Part shown: positions 52,001 through 59,614 of the stretch, piece after piece
Layout: each line of letters begins with the position of its first letter
How positions within the stretch are numbered: the first letter of the stretch is position 1
DNA from: Streptomyces luteogriseus
GTDB taxonomy: Bacteria; Actinomycetota; Actinomycetes; Streptomycetales; Streptomycetaceae
Direction: 5' to 3'
Length of the DNA: 64,000 nt
Assembly (NCBI RefSeq): GCF_014205055.1
Contig: NZ_JACHMS010000001.1
Span: 2,046,001 to 2,110,000 of the forward strand
Program-made: the position numbers and the translations under genes
The notes under the pieces: generated by a model
What the model was told of the DNA's origin: nothing
Seen by the model: only the letters and a program-made list of their open reading frames with translations
The model's database searches: none

Positions 52001-54799
52001 GGTGGTGCGTCCGCCGTCGGCGAGGTCGGCGAGCGGGCCGAGGTCCTCGGCGGTGAACTCCGCGGTGAACTCCCGTACCCCCGAGGCGAAGCGCTCCTCG
52101 GTGCCGAGCAGCGGGTGGCGGGCGGTGCCGCCCGCGGCGGCGCGGCGGGGTCCGGCGGCCGGCAGCCAGTAGCGCTTGCGCTGGAAGGCGTAGGTGGGCA
52201 GGTCCGCCTTGGCCGGCACGGCGTGCCCGGCGTGGTAGCCGGGCCAGGAGACGGTGAGTCCGGCGGCGTAGTAGTCGGCGAGTGCGGTCAGGGTGGTGGT
52301 GGCCGTCCGGTCCCGGCGGCGCAGGCTGGCCAGCCACAGGTGGTCCTCGGCGACGACGCCGCGCCGGGCGAGCGCGGTCAGCGCGGCCTGCGGGCCGATC
52401 TCGATCATGGCGTGCCGGCCGCGCCGGGCCACCGCGCGGATGCCGTCCAGGAAACGCACGGGTTCGCCGATGTGCCGCACCCAGTAGTCGGGGGTGGCGA
52501 TGTCGCGGAACCGGGCGAGCCGTCCGGTCACGTTGGAGATCAGGCTGATGGCCGGCTCGTGGAACTCGATGCCGTCGAGTGCGGCGCGGAAGTCGTCGTA
52601 GACCTCGGCCATCTGCGGGGAGTGGAAGGCGTGCGAGACCGCGAGCCGGTCGACGCGCACGCCGCGCTCCTTGAGGAGGGCGCAGACCTCGTCCAGGGCG
52701 GGGAGGGCGCCGGAGACGACGCACTGGTCGGGGGCGTTGACCGCGGCCAGGGCGAGGTCGGGGCGGCTCTCCAGAAGGGGCTCGACGTCCTCGGCGGGGG
52801 CGGTGACCGCGGCCATGCCGCCCTCGGCGCGCACCGCCTGCATCAGCCGGGCCCGCGCGGCGACCAGCCGCACGGCGTCGGGGAGGCTGAACAGGCCGGC
52901 GACCGCGGCGGCGACGACCTCGCCGATGCTGTGCCCGACGAGCACGTTGGGGCGCACGCCCCAGGCCATCCACTGCCGGGCGAGGGCGTACCCGAGGGTG
53001 AACAGGGCGGGCTGGGTGTACTCGGTGCGGTCGATCGCCCCGGGGTCTTCGGTGGTGCCGAGCAGCAGGTCGCGCACGGAGCGGTCCAGGTGCTCCGCGA
53101 ACAGCCGGTCGCACGCGTCGACGTGGGAGCGGAACTCCGGGAGGGCCGCGTAGAGGGCGGCGCCCATGCCGGCGTACTGGGAGCCCTGGCCGGTGAACAT
53201 GAAGGCCGTCTTGCGGATGCCGCTGGGGCCCTCGTGGTCCTGGCCGGCCGCCCGGTCCAGGAGCCGGGCCAGGGCGGCGCGGTCGGCGACCGGGGCGGCG
53301 ACGCGGTAGGGGTGGTGGGTGCGGGCGACGTTGGCGGTGTGGCAGAGGGCGTCGAGGGGGAGGTCGGGCCGCTCGTCGAGCAACAGCCGGTGGTTCGCGG
53401 CCTGCTCGCGCAGGGCGGCGGAGCTCTTGGCGGAGAGGGTGAACAGCGGGGCGGCGGGCGTGCCGGAGGACTGCGGCGCGGGGCTCGCCTCCGGTGCCTG
53501 CTCCAGGACCACCGCGCCGATGGTGCCGGCGAAGCCGAAGCTGTTCACGACCGCGCGGCGCACCTCGGCCCGCCATGGCTCGCAGGCGGTCGGCACGCGC
53601 AGCGGGTAGAGGTCCCAGGGGATGCGCCCGGACGGGGTGGTGAGGTTCAGGTGCGGGTAGATGGTGCCGGAGCGCAGCTGCAGCACCGTCTTGATGACGC
53701 CGACGATGCCGGAGGCCGGCTCCATGTGGCCCAGGTTGGTCTTCACCGACGCGGTGAGCACGGGGTTGTCGGCGGTGTGCGACTCGGCGAACACGTCCCC
53801 GATGGCGCCGAACTCGATCGGGTCGCCGAGCGGGGTGCCGGTGCCGTGCGCCTCCACGTACTGGATGTCCTCGGGGGCGAGGCGGGCCGTGGCCAGCGCG
53901 GCGCGGATCACCTTCTCCTGCGCGGGGCCGTTGGGCACGGTCAGTCCGGCGCTGTCTCCGTCCTGGCCGACGGCGGTGCCGCGCACCAGGGCGAGCACCC
54001 GGTCGCCGTCACGCTCGGCGTCGGAGAGCAGCTTGAGGACCAGGACGCCGCAGCCCTCGGCGCGCGCGTAGCCGTCGGCCGACTCGTCGAAGGTCTTGCA
54101 CTGCCCGTCCGGGGCGAGCATCTGCGCGTTGGAGAACATCACCGGGATGCGCGGGTGGTGCAGGGCGTTGACGCCGCCGCACAGCGCGATGTCGGTCTCG
54201 CCGGAGCGCAGGGCCTGCACCGCCAGGTGCAGGGCGACCAGGGAGGACGAGCAGGCGGTGTCGACGCTCATGCTGGGTCCGCGCCACCCCAGGAAGTACG
54301 ACAGCCGGCCCGACAGCGGGAACATCGTGATGCCGGAGGCCAGGTGGCCGTCCATCTCCTCGTACGGCAGGGACTCCAGCTCCAGCGCGTAGTCGATGGA
54401 GCTGGCGCCGACGTAGACGCCGCCGTTGCCGCGGCGCAGCGGTGCCGGGTCGATGTTGGCGTGCTCCAGGGCCTGCCAGGCGGTCTCCAGCAGCAGGCGC
54501 TGCTGGGGGTCCATGTACCGGGCCTCCTTCGGGGAGATGTTGAAGAAGGCGGCGTCGAAGAGGTCCACGCGGTCGAGGAAGCCCCCCGCGGTGGTGTGGA
54601 TCTTCCCCTTGTCCTCGGGGGTCTCGGGGGTGAACGCGGCCACGTCCCACCGGTCCTGCGGGATCGGGCCGATCCCGCTGCGCCCCTCCCGCAGGAAGGC
54701 GTCGAACTCGTCGGGCGAGGTGCTGCCGCCGGGGAATCGCAGACCGATTCCGACGATCGCGACCGGCTCGGGCGGCTGCTGGGATTCCGCACGCGGCAT
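49091..54799 (-). CDS. Type I polyketide synthase, KS-AT-DH(degenerate)-KR-ACP
   Basis: A single-module PKS of 1902 residues starting at ATG 54799. KS (~10-440) has DTACSSS with Cys183, His318 (EAHGTGT) and His358 (NLGHMEP). AT (~530-830) has GHSIGE with Ser624 and HAFHS at 723-727, which predicts malonyl-CoA. The DH region (~885-1150) lacks the His of HxxxGxxxxP (LADGGRTTLP, Leu at the His position), and the DxxxQ segment reads VEAAVQ, so dehydration is doubtful. A short GroES-like fragment (VQIRVRSVGLTAGDA, ~1405) without a nucleotide-binding half is a vestigial ER. KR (~1540-1720) has TGGLGGLG and Tyr1697 in GHYAAAS, where the later Asn is Ser. ACP Ser1856 (LGLDSLMA). No thioesterase. Operon: ACP, PKS, ligase, LLM, thioesterase. 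Confidence 0.95.
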   Translation of the reverse strand: MPRAESQQPPEPVAIVGIGLRFPGGSTSPDEFDAFLREGRSGIGPIPQDRWDVAAFTPETPEDKGKIHTTAGGFLDRVDLFDAAFFNISPKEARYMDPQQRLLLETAWQALEHANIDPAPLRRGNGGVYVGASSIDYALELESLPYEEMDGHLASGITMFPLSGRLSYFLGWRGPSMSVDTACSSSLVALHLAVQALRSGETDIALCGGVNALHHPRIPVMFSNAQMLAPDGQCKTFDESADGYARAEGCGVLVLKLLSDAERDGDRVLALVRGTAVGQDGDSAGLTVPNGPAQEKVIRAALATARLAPEDIQYVEAHGTGTPLGDPIEFGAIGDVFAESHTADNPVLTASVKTNLGHMEPASGIVGVIKTVLQLRSGTIYPHLNLTTPSGRIPWDLYPLRVPTACEPWRAEVRRAVVNSFGFAGTIGAVVLEQAPEASPAPQSSGTPAAPLFTLSAKSSAALREQAANHRLLLDERPDLPLDALCHTANVARTHHPYRVAAPVADRAALARLLDRAAGQDHEGPSGIRKTAFMFTGQGSQYAGMGAALYAALPEFRSHVDACDRLFAEHLDRSVRDLLLGTTEDPGAIDRTEYTQPALFTLGYALARQWMAWGVRPNVLVGHSIGEVVAAAVAGLFSLPDAVRLVAARARLMQAVRAEGGMAAVTAPAEDVEPLLESRPDLALAAVNAPDQCVVSGALPALDEVCALLKERGVRVDRLAVSHAFHSPQMAEVYDDFRAALDGIEFHEPAISLISNVTGRLARFRDIATPDYWVRHIGEPVRFLDGIRAVARRGRHAMIEIGPQAALTALARRGVVAEDHLWLASLRRRDRTATTTLTALADYYAAGLTVSWPGYHAGHAVPAKADLPTYAFQRKRYWLPAAGPRRAAAGGTARHPLLGTEERFASGVREFTAEFTAEDLGPLADLADGGRTTLPAGAYVDLLFAVQDAVRGHARSAVRDLRLLAPLDVPAETRTTLTTRWRPLPGGGAEVSVFTVVGGEEDVHATAVIAADREPVVPVSELAELDAGLAPAGTQIDDEDIYTDLASVGRPHGPRMRLLLRAARHADGLVTGELTGRNASAVEHVPAELVEAAVQACVVLDPEGPVFVPRGVASVRHFRKPRGEELRVLARVHGDQDRRTADVLLLENGDPVAELLGVRLARPEGSTGRRRFLHRPEWVRRALPAPRTTAPARHVVLLDPSPARAADLAGRPGLKVTLGAGLTELKAALEDPTVTDVCRVWRQLPQAMSADRLRAECEENYRELLALVTALDATGTPRPPRLWLVTEGAQCLPGDQAGDGGHLAAATLWGFGRVLLTEYPQYRATLVDVAPGSGLTPLLEEWHAEPPGEYQVAHRPGRRYVRRLLSGDAPLTWSGGFELRAPDSGDLSDLALVAATDVPPGADEVQIRVRSVGLTAGDARTALDTGRAEREELLGAEEEPPPLLGTAATGTVLAAAEGTGFVPGDDVLVRHDGTFRSTLTVPAAAVVHAPSAEEDDGARHFRLDETGEALRTALSDPSGQSWVTLPDAPEAEPADPAEEVPAALRPDRTYLVTGGLGGLGLVTARKLIALGARHLTLVSRSGRPTEEAAPVLADLAEHAELDLVRADIGRAEDVRRLVRHLAAGPRPVGGIVHAAGAYDKKLIAELTWEAIDAQLEAKAYGGWLLHEAAQSSFPELDFFVTYSSIASVLGGATQGHYAAASAALDALAEWRGRRGVPGLSVNWGAWARVGMSARLEEHLSQEIERSGVRFFSPTRALDTLARLWGRPRTQRVVGEFDWDRYVAGSVTGDLFYDRLARNASDDDTGLDLTALAALPPAERTAAVTGVVREKVAAVLHLEEGDELNPNTEFVSLGLDSLMAQQVKAALEQAFRLPLPASLTHDHPTVRQLAQFLCGQLEPVPAA

Positions 54800-54810
54800 G
54801 GAGGGGCTCC

Positions 54811-55134
54811 TTAGCTTTCCTGAGAGGAACTGTCCTGGACGGCCTGGGTCAGGTGGTCCACCAGATGGGCGACCGTCGGCTCGTTGAAGAGCACGCTGAC
54901 GTTGATGGAGAGATCAAGGAGCCGCTCCAGGCTCTGCCGTATCTCGGTCAGCCGCAGTGAGGTGAGTCCGAGATCGAAATAGCTGATGTCGAGCGGGAGG
55001 TCCTCGGATTCGTCCATGAGGAGAACCGCCCTGAATTTCTTCAGGACGATCGACTCGATTTCTTCGGCGAGTTCGGCGCGCGGCAGATCACGCAGGCGCT
55101 GAACAGTGCTGTCGACGGGTGGCATGCGGTTCAT
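54811..55134 (-). CDS. Discrete acyl carrier protein of the PKS operon
   Basis: Frame from ATG 55134, 107 residues; a start at ATG 55125 (MPPVDSTVQRL) is equally likely, and neither has a ribosome-binding site. The carrier helix II contains FDLGLTSLRLTE with the phosphopantetheine Ser in TSL. The preceding region IVLKKFRAVLLMDES and the following EPTVAHLVDHLTQAV fit the four-helix carrier fold. It is the first gene of the PKS operon, 11 bases before the PKS start, and is the likely partner of the acyl ligase. Its promoter carries paired heptads only 14 bases upstream of ATG 55134, so a leaderless transcript starting at 55125 is possible. Confidence 0.88.
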   Translation of the reverse strand: MNRMPPVDSTVQRLRDLPRAELAEEIESIVLKKFRAVLLMDESEDLPLDISYFDLGLTSLRLTEIRQSLERLLDLSINVSVLFNEPTVAHLVDHLTQAVQDSSSQES

Positions 55135-55147
55135 GCAAGCAACGCGG

Positions 55148-55165
55148 GCTGACGCCCCACTGACG
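55148..55165 (-). promoter_or_regulatory. SARP-type paired heptads before the ACP-PKS operon
   Basis: On the minus strand CGTCAGT (55165-55159) and CGTCAGC (55154-55148) are spaced by 11 bp. TTGCAT 9 bases after the second heptad is a possible -10; transcription would then begin close to ATG 55125. Confidence 0.7.
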
Positions 55166-55198
55166 GACGGCTGGGCCGGCTTGGCTGAATCAGCCCCC

Positions 55199-55216
55199 TG
55201 TCAGCGCCGGGTCAGA
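55199..55216 (+). promoter_or_regulatory. SARP-type paired heptads before the rightward operon
   Basis: On the plus strand TGTCAGC (55199-55205) and GGTCAGA (55210-55216) are spaced by 11 bp, 61 bases before the ATG of the aldehyde-dehydrogenase-like gene. CACGCT 9 bases after the second heptad is a possible -10. Together with 55148-55165 it forms a divergent pair. Confidence 0.7.
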
Positions 55217-55276
55217 TTCCACTGCCACGCTCGCACTGCTTCGAAAAATCCGCTCGCCACAGGTGAAAGGCTGAAG

Positions 55277-56908
55277 ATGCTTCGCGAAGCCGCGCAGGAG
55301 GAGAGTGCCGAGGCACCTTCCGATATCAAGAGCTACGACCTCTACATAGCGGGCAAGGACGTCGCGGGTGACGGGTGGGTGTACACCGTCAGCGGCCGGT
55401 CCCTGCTGGAAGACGTGTTCACCAGCGTGAGCCTGAAGCGCGCCCTGGAGCAGGACCCGGAGTCGGAGGCGGCCAGGCACCCGTACGTCGTCGGGCGCTG
55501 CGCGGTCGCGGACGACGCGTCCATCGACCTGGCCACGCAGGCCGCGGCAGCCGCCGCACCCGACTGGGCGGCCGTGCCGCTGGAGCGGCGGATGCGGCTG
55601 GGCACCCGGTTCCGCGAGGAACTCATCAAGCACCAGGACGAGTTCCTGCGCATGCTGGTCGCCGAATCCCACCCGGTCAAGCTGGCCCGCTGGGAGCTGA
55701 GCTGCCTGCTGCAGATCTACTCCCCGGGCTCTCTGCGCTGGTACACCAAGCAGATGCGGGTGGAGAAGGAGTACGCCGGCCGCACGCTGGTGCTGCACCG
55801 CCAGCCCGACGGTGTGGTGGCCTTCAACCCGCCGCAGAACGCACCCCTGCCGAGCGCCGCCCTGTGCGTGCTGGCGCTGATGGCCGGCAACGCGGTGGTG
55901 GTGCGGGCGCCGCGCAGCATCGCGCTGAGCACCATGTGGCTGCTGCGGGACGTGGTGGCACCGCTGCTGGAGGAGATGGACGCGCCGGCCGGGGTGCTCA
56001 ATGCGGTGTGCAGCAACCCCAAGCAGACCATGGACCGCTGGATCGCGGACCCGCTGATCAACGACATCTTCTACATCGGCGGCAGCCAGGAGGGCCTGCG
56101 CTTCGAGCAGCAGTGCGTGGCGCACGGCAAGAAGCCCATCCTCGAACTGGCGGGCAACGACGGCATCGTGGTGTGGAAGGACGCCGACGTCAAGTGGGCG
56201 GCCGAGGCCATCACCGAGGCCTTCTACGGCTCCGGCCAGATCTGCATGGTGCCCAACTACGTGCTGGTGCACCCGGACGTCGCGGACAGCCTGATCGCCG
56301 AGGTGAAGGAGCAGGTCAAGGGCATCCGGCCGGGCCTGCCCGAGGAGGAGGACGTGCTGCTGTCGCCGGTGCGGCGCAGCGAGCGGTTCTTCCGGCTGCT
56401 GCGGCAGGCGCTGGACAACGGCGCCGAGCTGGTCACCGGCGGCCACCGCACCGAACTGGACGGCACGCCCTCGGAGACGGGGGTCTTCCTCCAGCCGACG
56501 GTGGTGCGCGTGGACGGCCTGGACCGGGCGCGCACCTACGACGTGGTGCGCGAGGAGACGTTCTTCCCGCTAGTGCCGATCGTGGTCCCCGAGCGGGAGG
56601 ACGACGACGCCCTCCTGGAGGCGTTCCTGCGCTTCGTCAACAGCAACGACTACGGGCTGCGCAACTCCCTGTGGTCGCGTTCCGACCACGTCATCGAGAC
56701 CTTCGTGCGGCGGGTCGTCAACGGCGGCCTGCTGAAGGTCAACGACTCCCACATCGGCTTCCTGCCCTACCTGCCCAGCCACGGCGGCACCGGCCGCACC
56801 GGCGGCGCCTTCGGCGAGGCCAACTACCCGATGCTCAAGACCTCCCACGTGCAGGGCGTCAGCATCGCCCGTGGCGTCAGCCCGTACGACGCGGTGTTCG
56901 GCGCCTGA
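55277..56908 (+). CDS. Aldehyde-dehydrogenase-fold acyl reductase or oxidase
   Basis: I chose ATG 55277 (MLREAAQEESAEAPSD) because AAAGG lies 6 bases upstream; the longer frame crosses the SARP-type box. The 543-residue product has the ALDH catalytic Cys323 in SGQICMVPNY and Glu290 in PILELAGND, 33 residues apart as usual, and an Asn-containing NPPQNAPL in place of the common PWNFP motif. NAD(P) binding is expected from VVVRAPRSIALSTM. In the cluster the likely reaction is reduction of an ACP- or CoA-bound acyl chain to the aldehyde used by the aminotransferase at 58317; aldehyde oxidation is the alternative. First gene of the rightward operon. Confidence 0.88.
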   Translation: MLREAAQEESAEAPSDIKSYDLYIAGKDVAGDGWVYTVSGRSLLEDVFTSVSLKRALEQDPESEAARHPYVVGRCAVADDASIDLATQAAAAAAPDWAAVPLERRMRLGTRFREELIKHQDEFLRMLVAESHPVKLARWELSCLLQIYSPGSLRWYTKQMRVEKEYAGRTLVLHRQPDGVVAFNPPQNAPLPSAALCVLALMAGNAVVVRAPRSIALSTMWLLRDVVAPLLEEMDAPAGVLNAVCSNPKQTMDRWIADPLINDIFYIGGSQEGLRFEQQCVAHGKKPILELAGNDGIVVWKDADVKWAAEAITEAFYGSGQICMVPNYVLVHPDVADSLIAEVKEQVKGIRPGLPEEEDVLLSPVRRSERFFRLLRQALDNGAELVTGGHRTELDGTPSETGVFLQPTVVRVDGLDRARTYDVVREETFFPLVPIVVPEREDDDALLEAFLRFVNSNDYGLRNSLWSRSDHVIETFVRRVVNGGLLKVNDSHIGFLPYLPSHGGTGRTGGAFGEANYPMLKTSHVQGVSIARGVSPYDAVFGA

Positions 56909-56953
56909 CCGCCATCCGCCCCTGAACCCCGCCGTTTCCGCTGGAGGCTTCCG

Positions 56954-58093
56954 TTGCGTTCCCTCGAACTCGCCCGCTCCGTCTGCGAGCGCTTCCACCC
57001 CGGTCTGCTCAAGGAGCTGGACCAGATCCCGTACACCGACCGCGAGCGGCCCGGCAGTCCGGTGATCGACCTGTTCCGCATCCACGGCGGGGTCGGTCTG
57101 CTGATCCCCGAGGAGTACGGCGGCCACGGCGCCGACGCCCTGGACGCGTTGCGGGTCCAGCTGGCCCTGGGCGCCGTGTCCCCGTCGCTGGTGGCGGCCG
57201 TGTCGATGCACCACTTCACCATCGCGATGCTGTACTCGCTGGCCGTGAAGGAGGGCCGGCTGACCGACGAGCAGACGGCCCTGCTGCGCCGGATCGTGCC
57301 CGACCAGCAGGTGATGGCGTCCGGCTGGGCCGAGGGCCGGACGGCGCAGAACATCCTCAAGCCGGCCGTGACCGCCCGCCCGGTGCGCGACGGGTTCCTG
57401 CTCACCGGCGCCAAGAAGCCGTGCAGCCTCTCCCGTTCGATGAGCCTGCTCACGGCGAGCGTCGCCATCCACGGCGACGACGGCGAGCCGGAGCTGGCGC
57501 TCGCCCTGGTGCCGGCCGACGCGCCCGGCCTGACCGTGCACCCGTACTGGGGTAACGACCTGCTGGCGGGCGCGGAGAGCGAAGAGGTGCGGCTGGAGGA
57601 CGTGTTCGTGCCGGCCGGCATGGTCGTGCGGGCCGGCGCCGACGACCCGAACCGCCTCGACGACCTCCAGTCGGCCGGGTTCGTCTGGTTCGAGATGCTG
57701 ATCTCCGCCGGCTACGCGGGCGGTGCGCTGGCGCTGGTGGAGCAGGTGCTGGAGCGCGAGCGCGGCAGCGTGGCGGAGCGGGCCTCCCTCGCCGTGGACA
57801 TGGAGACCGCGGTCGCGCTGCTGGAGGGCGTCGCGCGGGCGACCGGCCCGGAGCCCGGTGACGAGGAGTCGGTGGCCCGCGTGCTGGTGGCCCGGTACGC
57901 CGTGCAGAACGCCCTGCCCGACATCGCCTCCCGCGCCCTGGAGCTGTTGGGCGGCCTGGACTTCATCAGCGGCTCCGGTCCGGCACAGGCCGCCGCGGCG
58001 CTGCGGGCCCTCGCCTTCCACCCGCCGTCGCGCGCCGCCGCCGCCGAACCGCTGCTGCGCTGGTTCGACGGCGGAGAGCTCGTCCTCGCCTAG
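56954..58093 (+). CDS. Acyl-CoA-dehydrogenase-like flavoprotein, candidate amine N-hydroxylase (VlmH-like)
   Basis: The 379-residue product starts at TTG 56954 with GGAGG 6 bases upstream. The N-terminal domain has VIDLFRIHGGVGLLIPEEYGGHGAD, the family signature. The middle domain has FLLTGAKKPCSLSRSMSL. The C-terminal helix that carries the catalytic Glu in acyl-CoA dehydrogenases (YEGT-type segment) reads LGGLDFISGSGPAQ and FHPPSRAA, so the base is missing. Isobutylamine N-hydroxylase VlmH belongs to this fold and works with the flavin reductase VlmR; here a flavin reductase is encoded five genes downstream. Formation of an alkylhydroxylamine is the inferred reaction. Its stop overlaps a 90-bp foldback. 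Confidence 0.8.
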   Translation: MRSLELARSVCERFHPGLLKELDQIPYTDRERPGSPVIDLFRIHGGVGLLIPEEYGGHGADALDALRVQLALGAVSPSLVAAVSMHHFTIAMLYSLAVKEGRLTDEQTALLRRIVPDQQVMASGWAEGRTAQNILKPAVTARPVRDGFLLTGAKKPCSLSRSMSLLTASVAIHGDDGEPELALALVPADAPGLTVHPYWGNDLLAGAESEEVRLEDVFVPAGMVVRAGADDPNRLDDLQSAGFVWFEMLISAGYAGGALALVEQVLERERGSVAERASLAVDMETAVALLEGVARATGPEPGDEESVARVLVARYAVQNALPDIASRALELLGGLDFISGSGPAQAAAALRALAFHPPSRAAAAEPLLRWFDGGELVLA

Positions 58094-58180
58094 AGCCTGT
58101 CGTTTGGATCATGCCGACCCGAGCGGGCGGCCGAGAGGCGCAGTCACTCTCGGCCGACCTGATCCAAACCACAGGCCCTA
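58091..58180. repeat. 90-bp foldback starting at the flavoprotein stop codon
   Basis: Arms 58091-58118 and 58153-58180 (TAGRGCCTGTSGTTTGGATC type, about 20 of 22 outer bases matching) enclose a second perfect 10-bp stem CGGCCGAGAG/CTCTCGGCCG. The left arm includes the TAG stop of the gene at 56954-58093. It resembles a MITE-like terminal inverted repeat element and could also terminate transcription inside the operon. Confidence 0.8.
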
Positions 58181-58316
58181 GGGCCGCGGCTGAAACGGTT
58201 CGCCGGCCGGTGAGAACCCGGTCACGGCACCACTGCCGCGGCGGGACAGGGCCTCGGCCGCGGCACGGTCCCGGTCCTGTCCGCACGACCCCACGACCCC
58301 TTGGAGTGAGCCACAC

Positions 58317-59612
58317 GTGACCGTCATCCAGGAATCCCCGGCGGCTTCGTCCGCCGACGCCGAGGCAGAGGTCCTTGGCCTGTACCGCGCGCATCTGAGC
58401 AAGGGCCGGGCCACGCTCGCCGAGCTGTTCGGCAGCCACATGGAGGTGGCGTCCGAGGGCGCCTGGCTCACCACCAGCGACGGTGAGCGCTTCCTCAACG
58501 CCGGCGGCTACGGCGTGTTCGTGATGGGCGCCCGCCACCCGATCGTGATGGAGGAGGTGGAGCGCCAGCTGCGCACCCACCCCACCGCGACCCGCATCCT
58601 GCTGGAGCCCACCGTGGCCCGCGCGGCCGAGGCACTGGTCTCGGTGCTGCCGCCCGGTCTGGACCGGGTGCACTTCGCGCTGTCGGGGGCGGAGGCGGTG
58701 GAGACCGGCCTGAAGCTGGCCCGCGCGGGCGGTTTCAAGCGCACGGTCTCCATGCGCGGCGGCTACCACGGCAAGACCCTCGGCGCGCTGTCGGCCACCG
58801 CCAAGGAGGTCTACCAGCGGCCGTTCCGCCCGCTGGTGCCCGACTTCCTGCACCTGCCCTTCGGTGACGCCGACGCCCTGGAGGCCGAACTCGCCGCCCA
58901 CCCGGGCGAGGTGTGCGTCATCCTCGAACCGGTCCAGGGCGAGGGTGGTGTGATCATCCCGCCGAAGGGCTACCTCAAGCGCGTCGAGGAGCTGGTGCGC
59001 GAGTACGACGGCTTCCTGATCCTCGACGAGGTGCAGTCCGGCTTCGGCCGGCTCGGCGAGTGGTGGGGCGCCGACATCGAGGGCGTCCTCCCGGACGTCC
59101 TGCTCGCCGGCAAGGCGCTCGGCGGCGGAGTGATGCCGGTCTCGGCGGCCGTCGCCACCCGCAAGGCCTTCCGCCCCTTCGACAAGGACCCCTACGTCCA
59201 CACCGCCACGTTCTCCGGCCAGCCGGTGCTGATGGCCGCGGTCCAGGGCGCCATCCGGGCCGTGAAGGAGGAGCGCCTGGTCACCAGGGCGCTGGACCTC
59301 GGCGCCCGGCTGCTGCCGGCGATCACCGAGATCGCGCGCCGCAACATCCCCGACCTCGTGGTGGACGTGCGCGGCCGGGGCCTGCTGATCGGCGTCGAGC
59401 TCGTCGAGGCCGGGCTGGCCGGCGAGCTGCTGATCGAACTGTTCAACCACGGAGTGGTCGCCAACCATTCGATGAACGGCAGCTCGGTGGTGCGGTTCAC
59501 CCCGCCCGCCGTGCTCGGCGACACCGACGTGGACTTCCTCCTCAACTCCTTCGACCTGGCCACCCGCGACCTCGTACGGGGCGCGGCCAAGATGCCGGAA
59601 GGCGGTAACTGA
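58317..59612 (+). CDS. Class III (PLP) aminotransferase
   Basis: The 431-residue product starts at GTG 58317. Fold-type I motifs are present: SGAEAVETGLKLAR (phosphate-binding region), GGYHGKTLGALSAT, the aspartate in LILDEVQSGFGR, and the PLP Lys266 in LLAGKALGGGVMP. It belongs to the acetylornithine/omega-amino acid branch. It would convert the long-chain aldehyde to an amine (or an amino ketone), supplying the substrate of the flavoprotein N-hydroxylase. Likely co-transcribed with the SRPBCC gene, 2 bases downstream. Confidence 0.93.
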   Translation: MTVIQESPAASSADAEAEVLGLYRAHLSKGRATLAELFGSHMEVASEGAWLTTSDGERFLNAGGYGVFVMGARHPIVMEEVERQLRTHPTATRILLEPTVARAAEALVSVLPPGLDRVHFALSGAEAVETGLKLARAGGFKRTVSMRGGYHGKTLGALSATAKEVYQRPFRPLVPDFLHLPFGDADALEAELAAHPGEVCVILEPVQGEGGVIIPPKGYLKRVEELVREYDGFLILDEVQSGFGRLGEWWGADIEGVLPDVLLAGKALGGGVMPVSAAVATRKAFRPFDKDPYVHTATFSGQPVLMAAVQGAIRAVKEERLVTRALDLGARLLPAITEIARRNIPDLVVDVRGRGLLIGVELVEAGLAGELLIELFNHGVVANHSMNGSSVVRFTPPAVLGDTDVDFLLNSFDLATRDLVRGAAKMPEGGN

Positions 59613-59614
59613 TC

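Noticed and set aside
49022..54814. Plus-strand open frame of 1930 residues opposite the PKS
   Set aside because: The PKS on the minus strand has complete KS, AT, KR and ACP motifs; the antisense frame is Gly/Val/Arg noise.
55106..55276. Upstream start for the aldehyde-dehydrogenase-like gene
   Set aside because: The extension crosses both SARP-type boxes and the ACP start on the other strand; ATG 55277 has AAAGG upstream.
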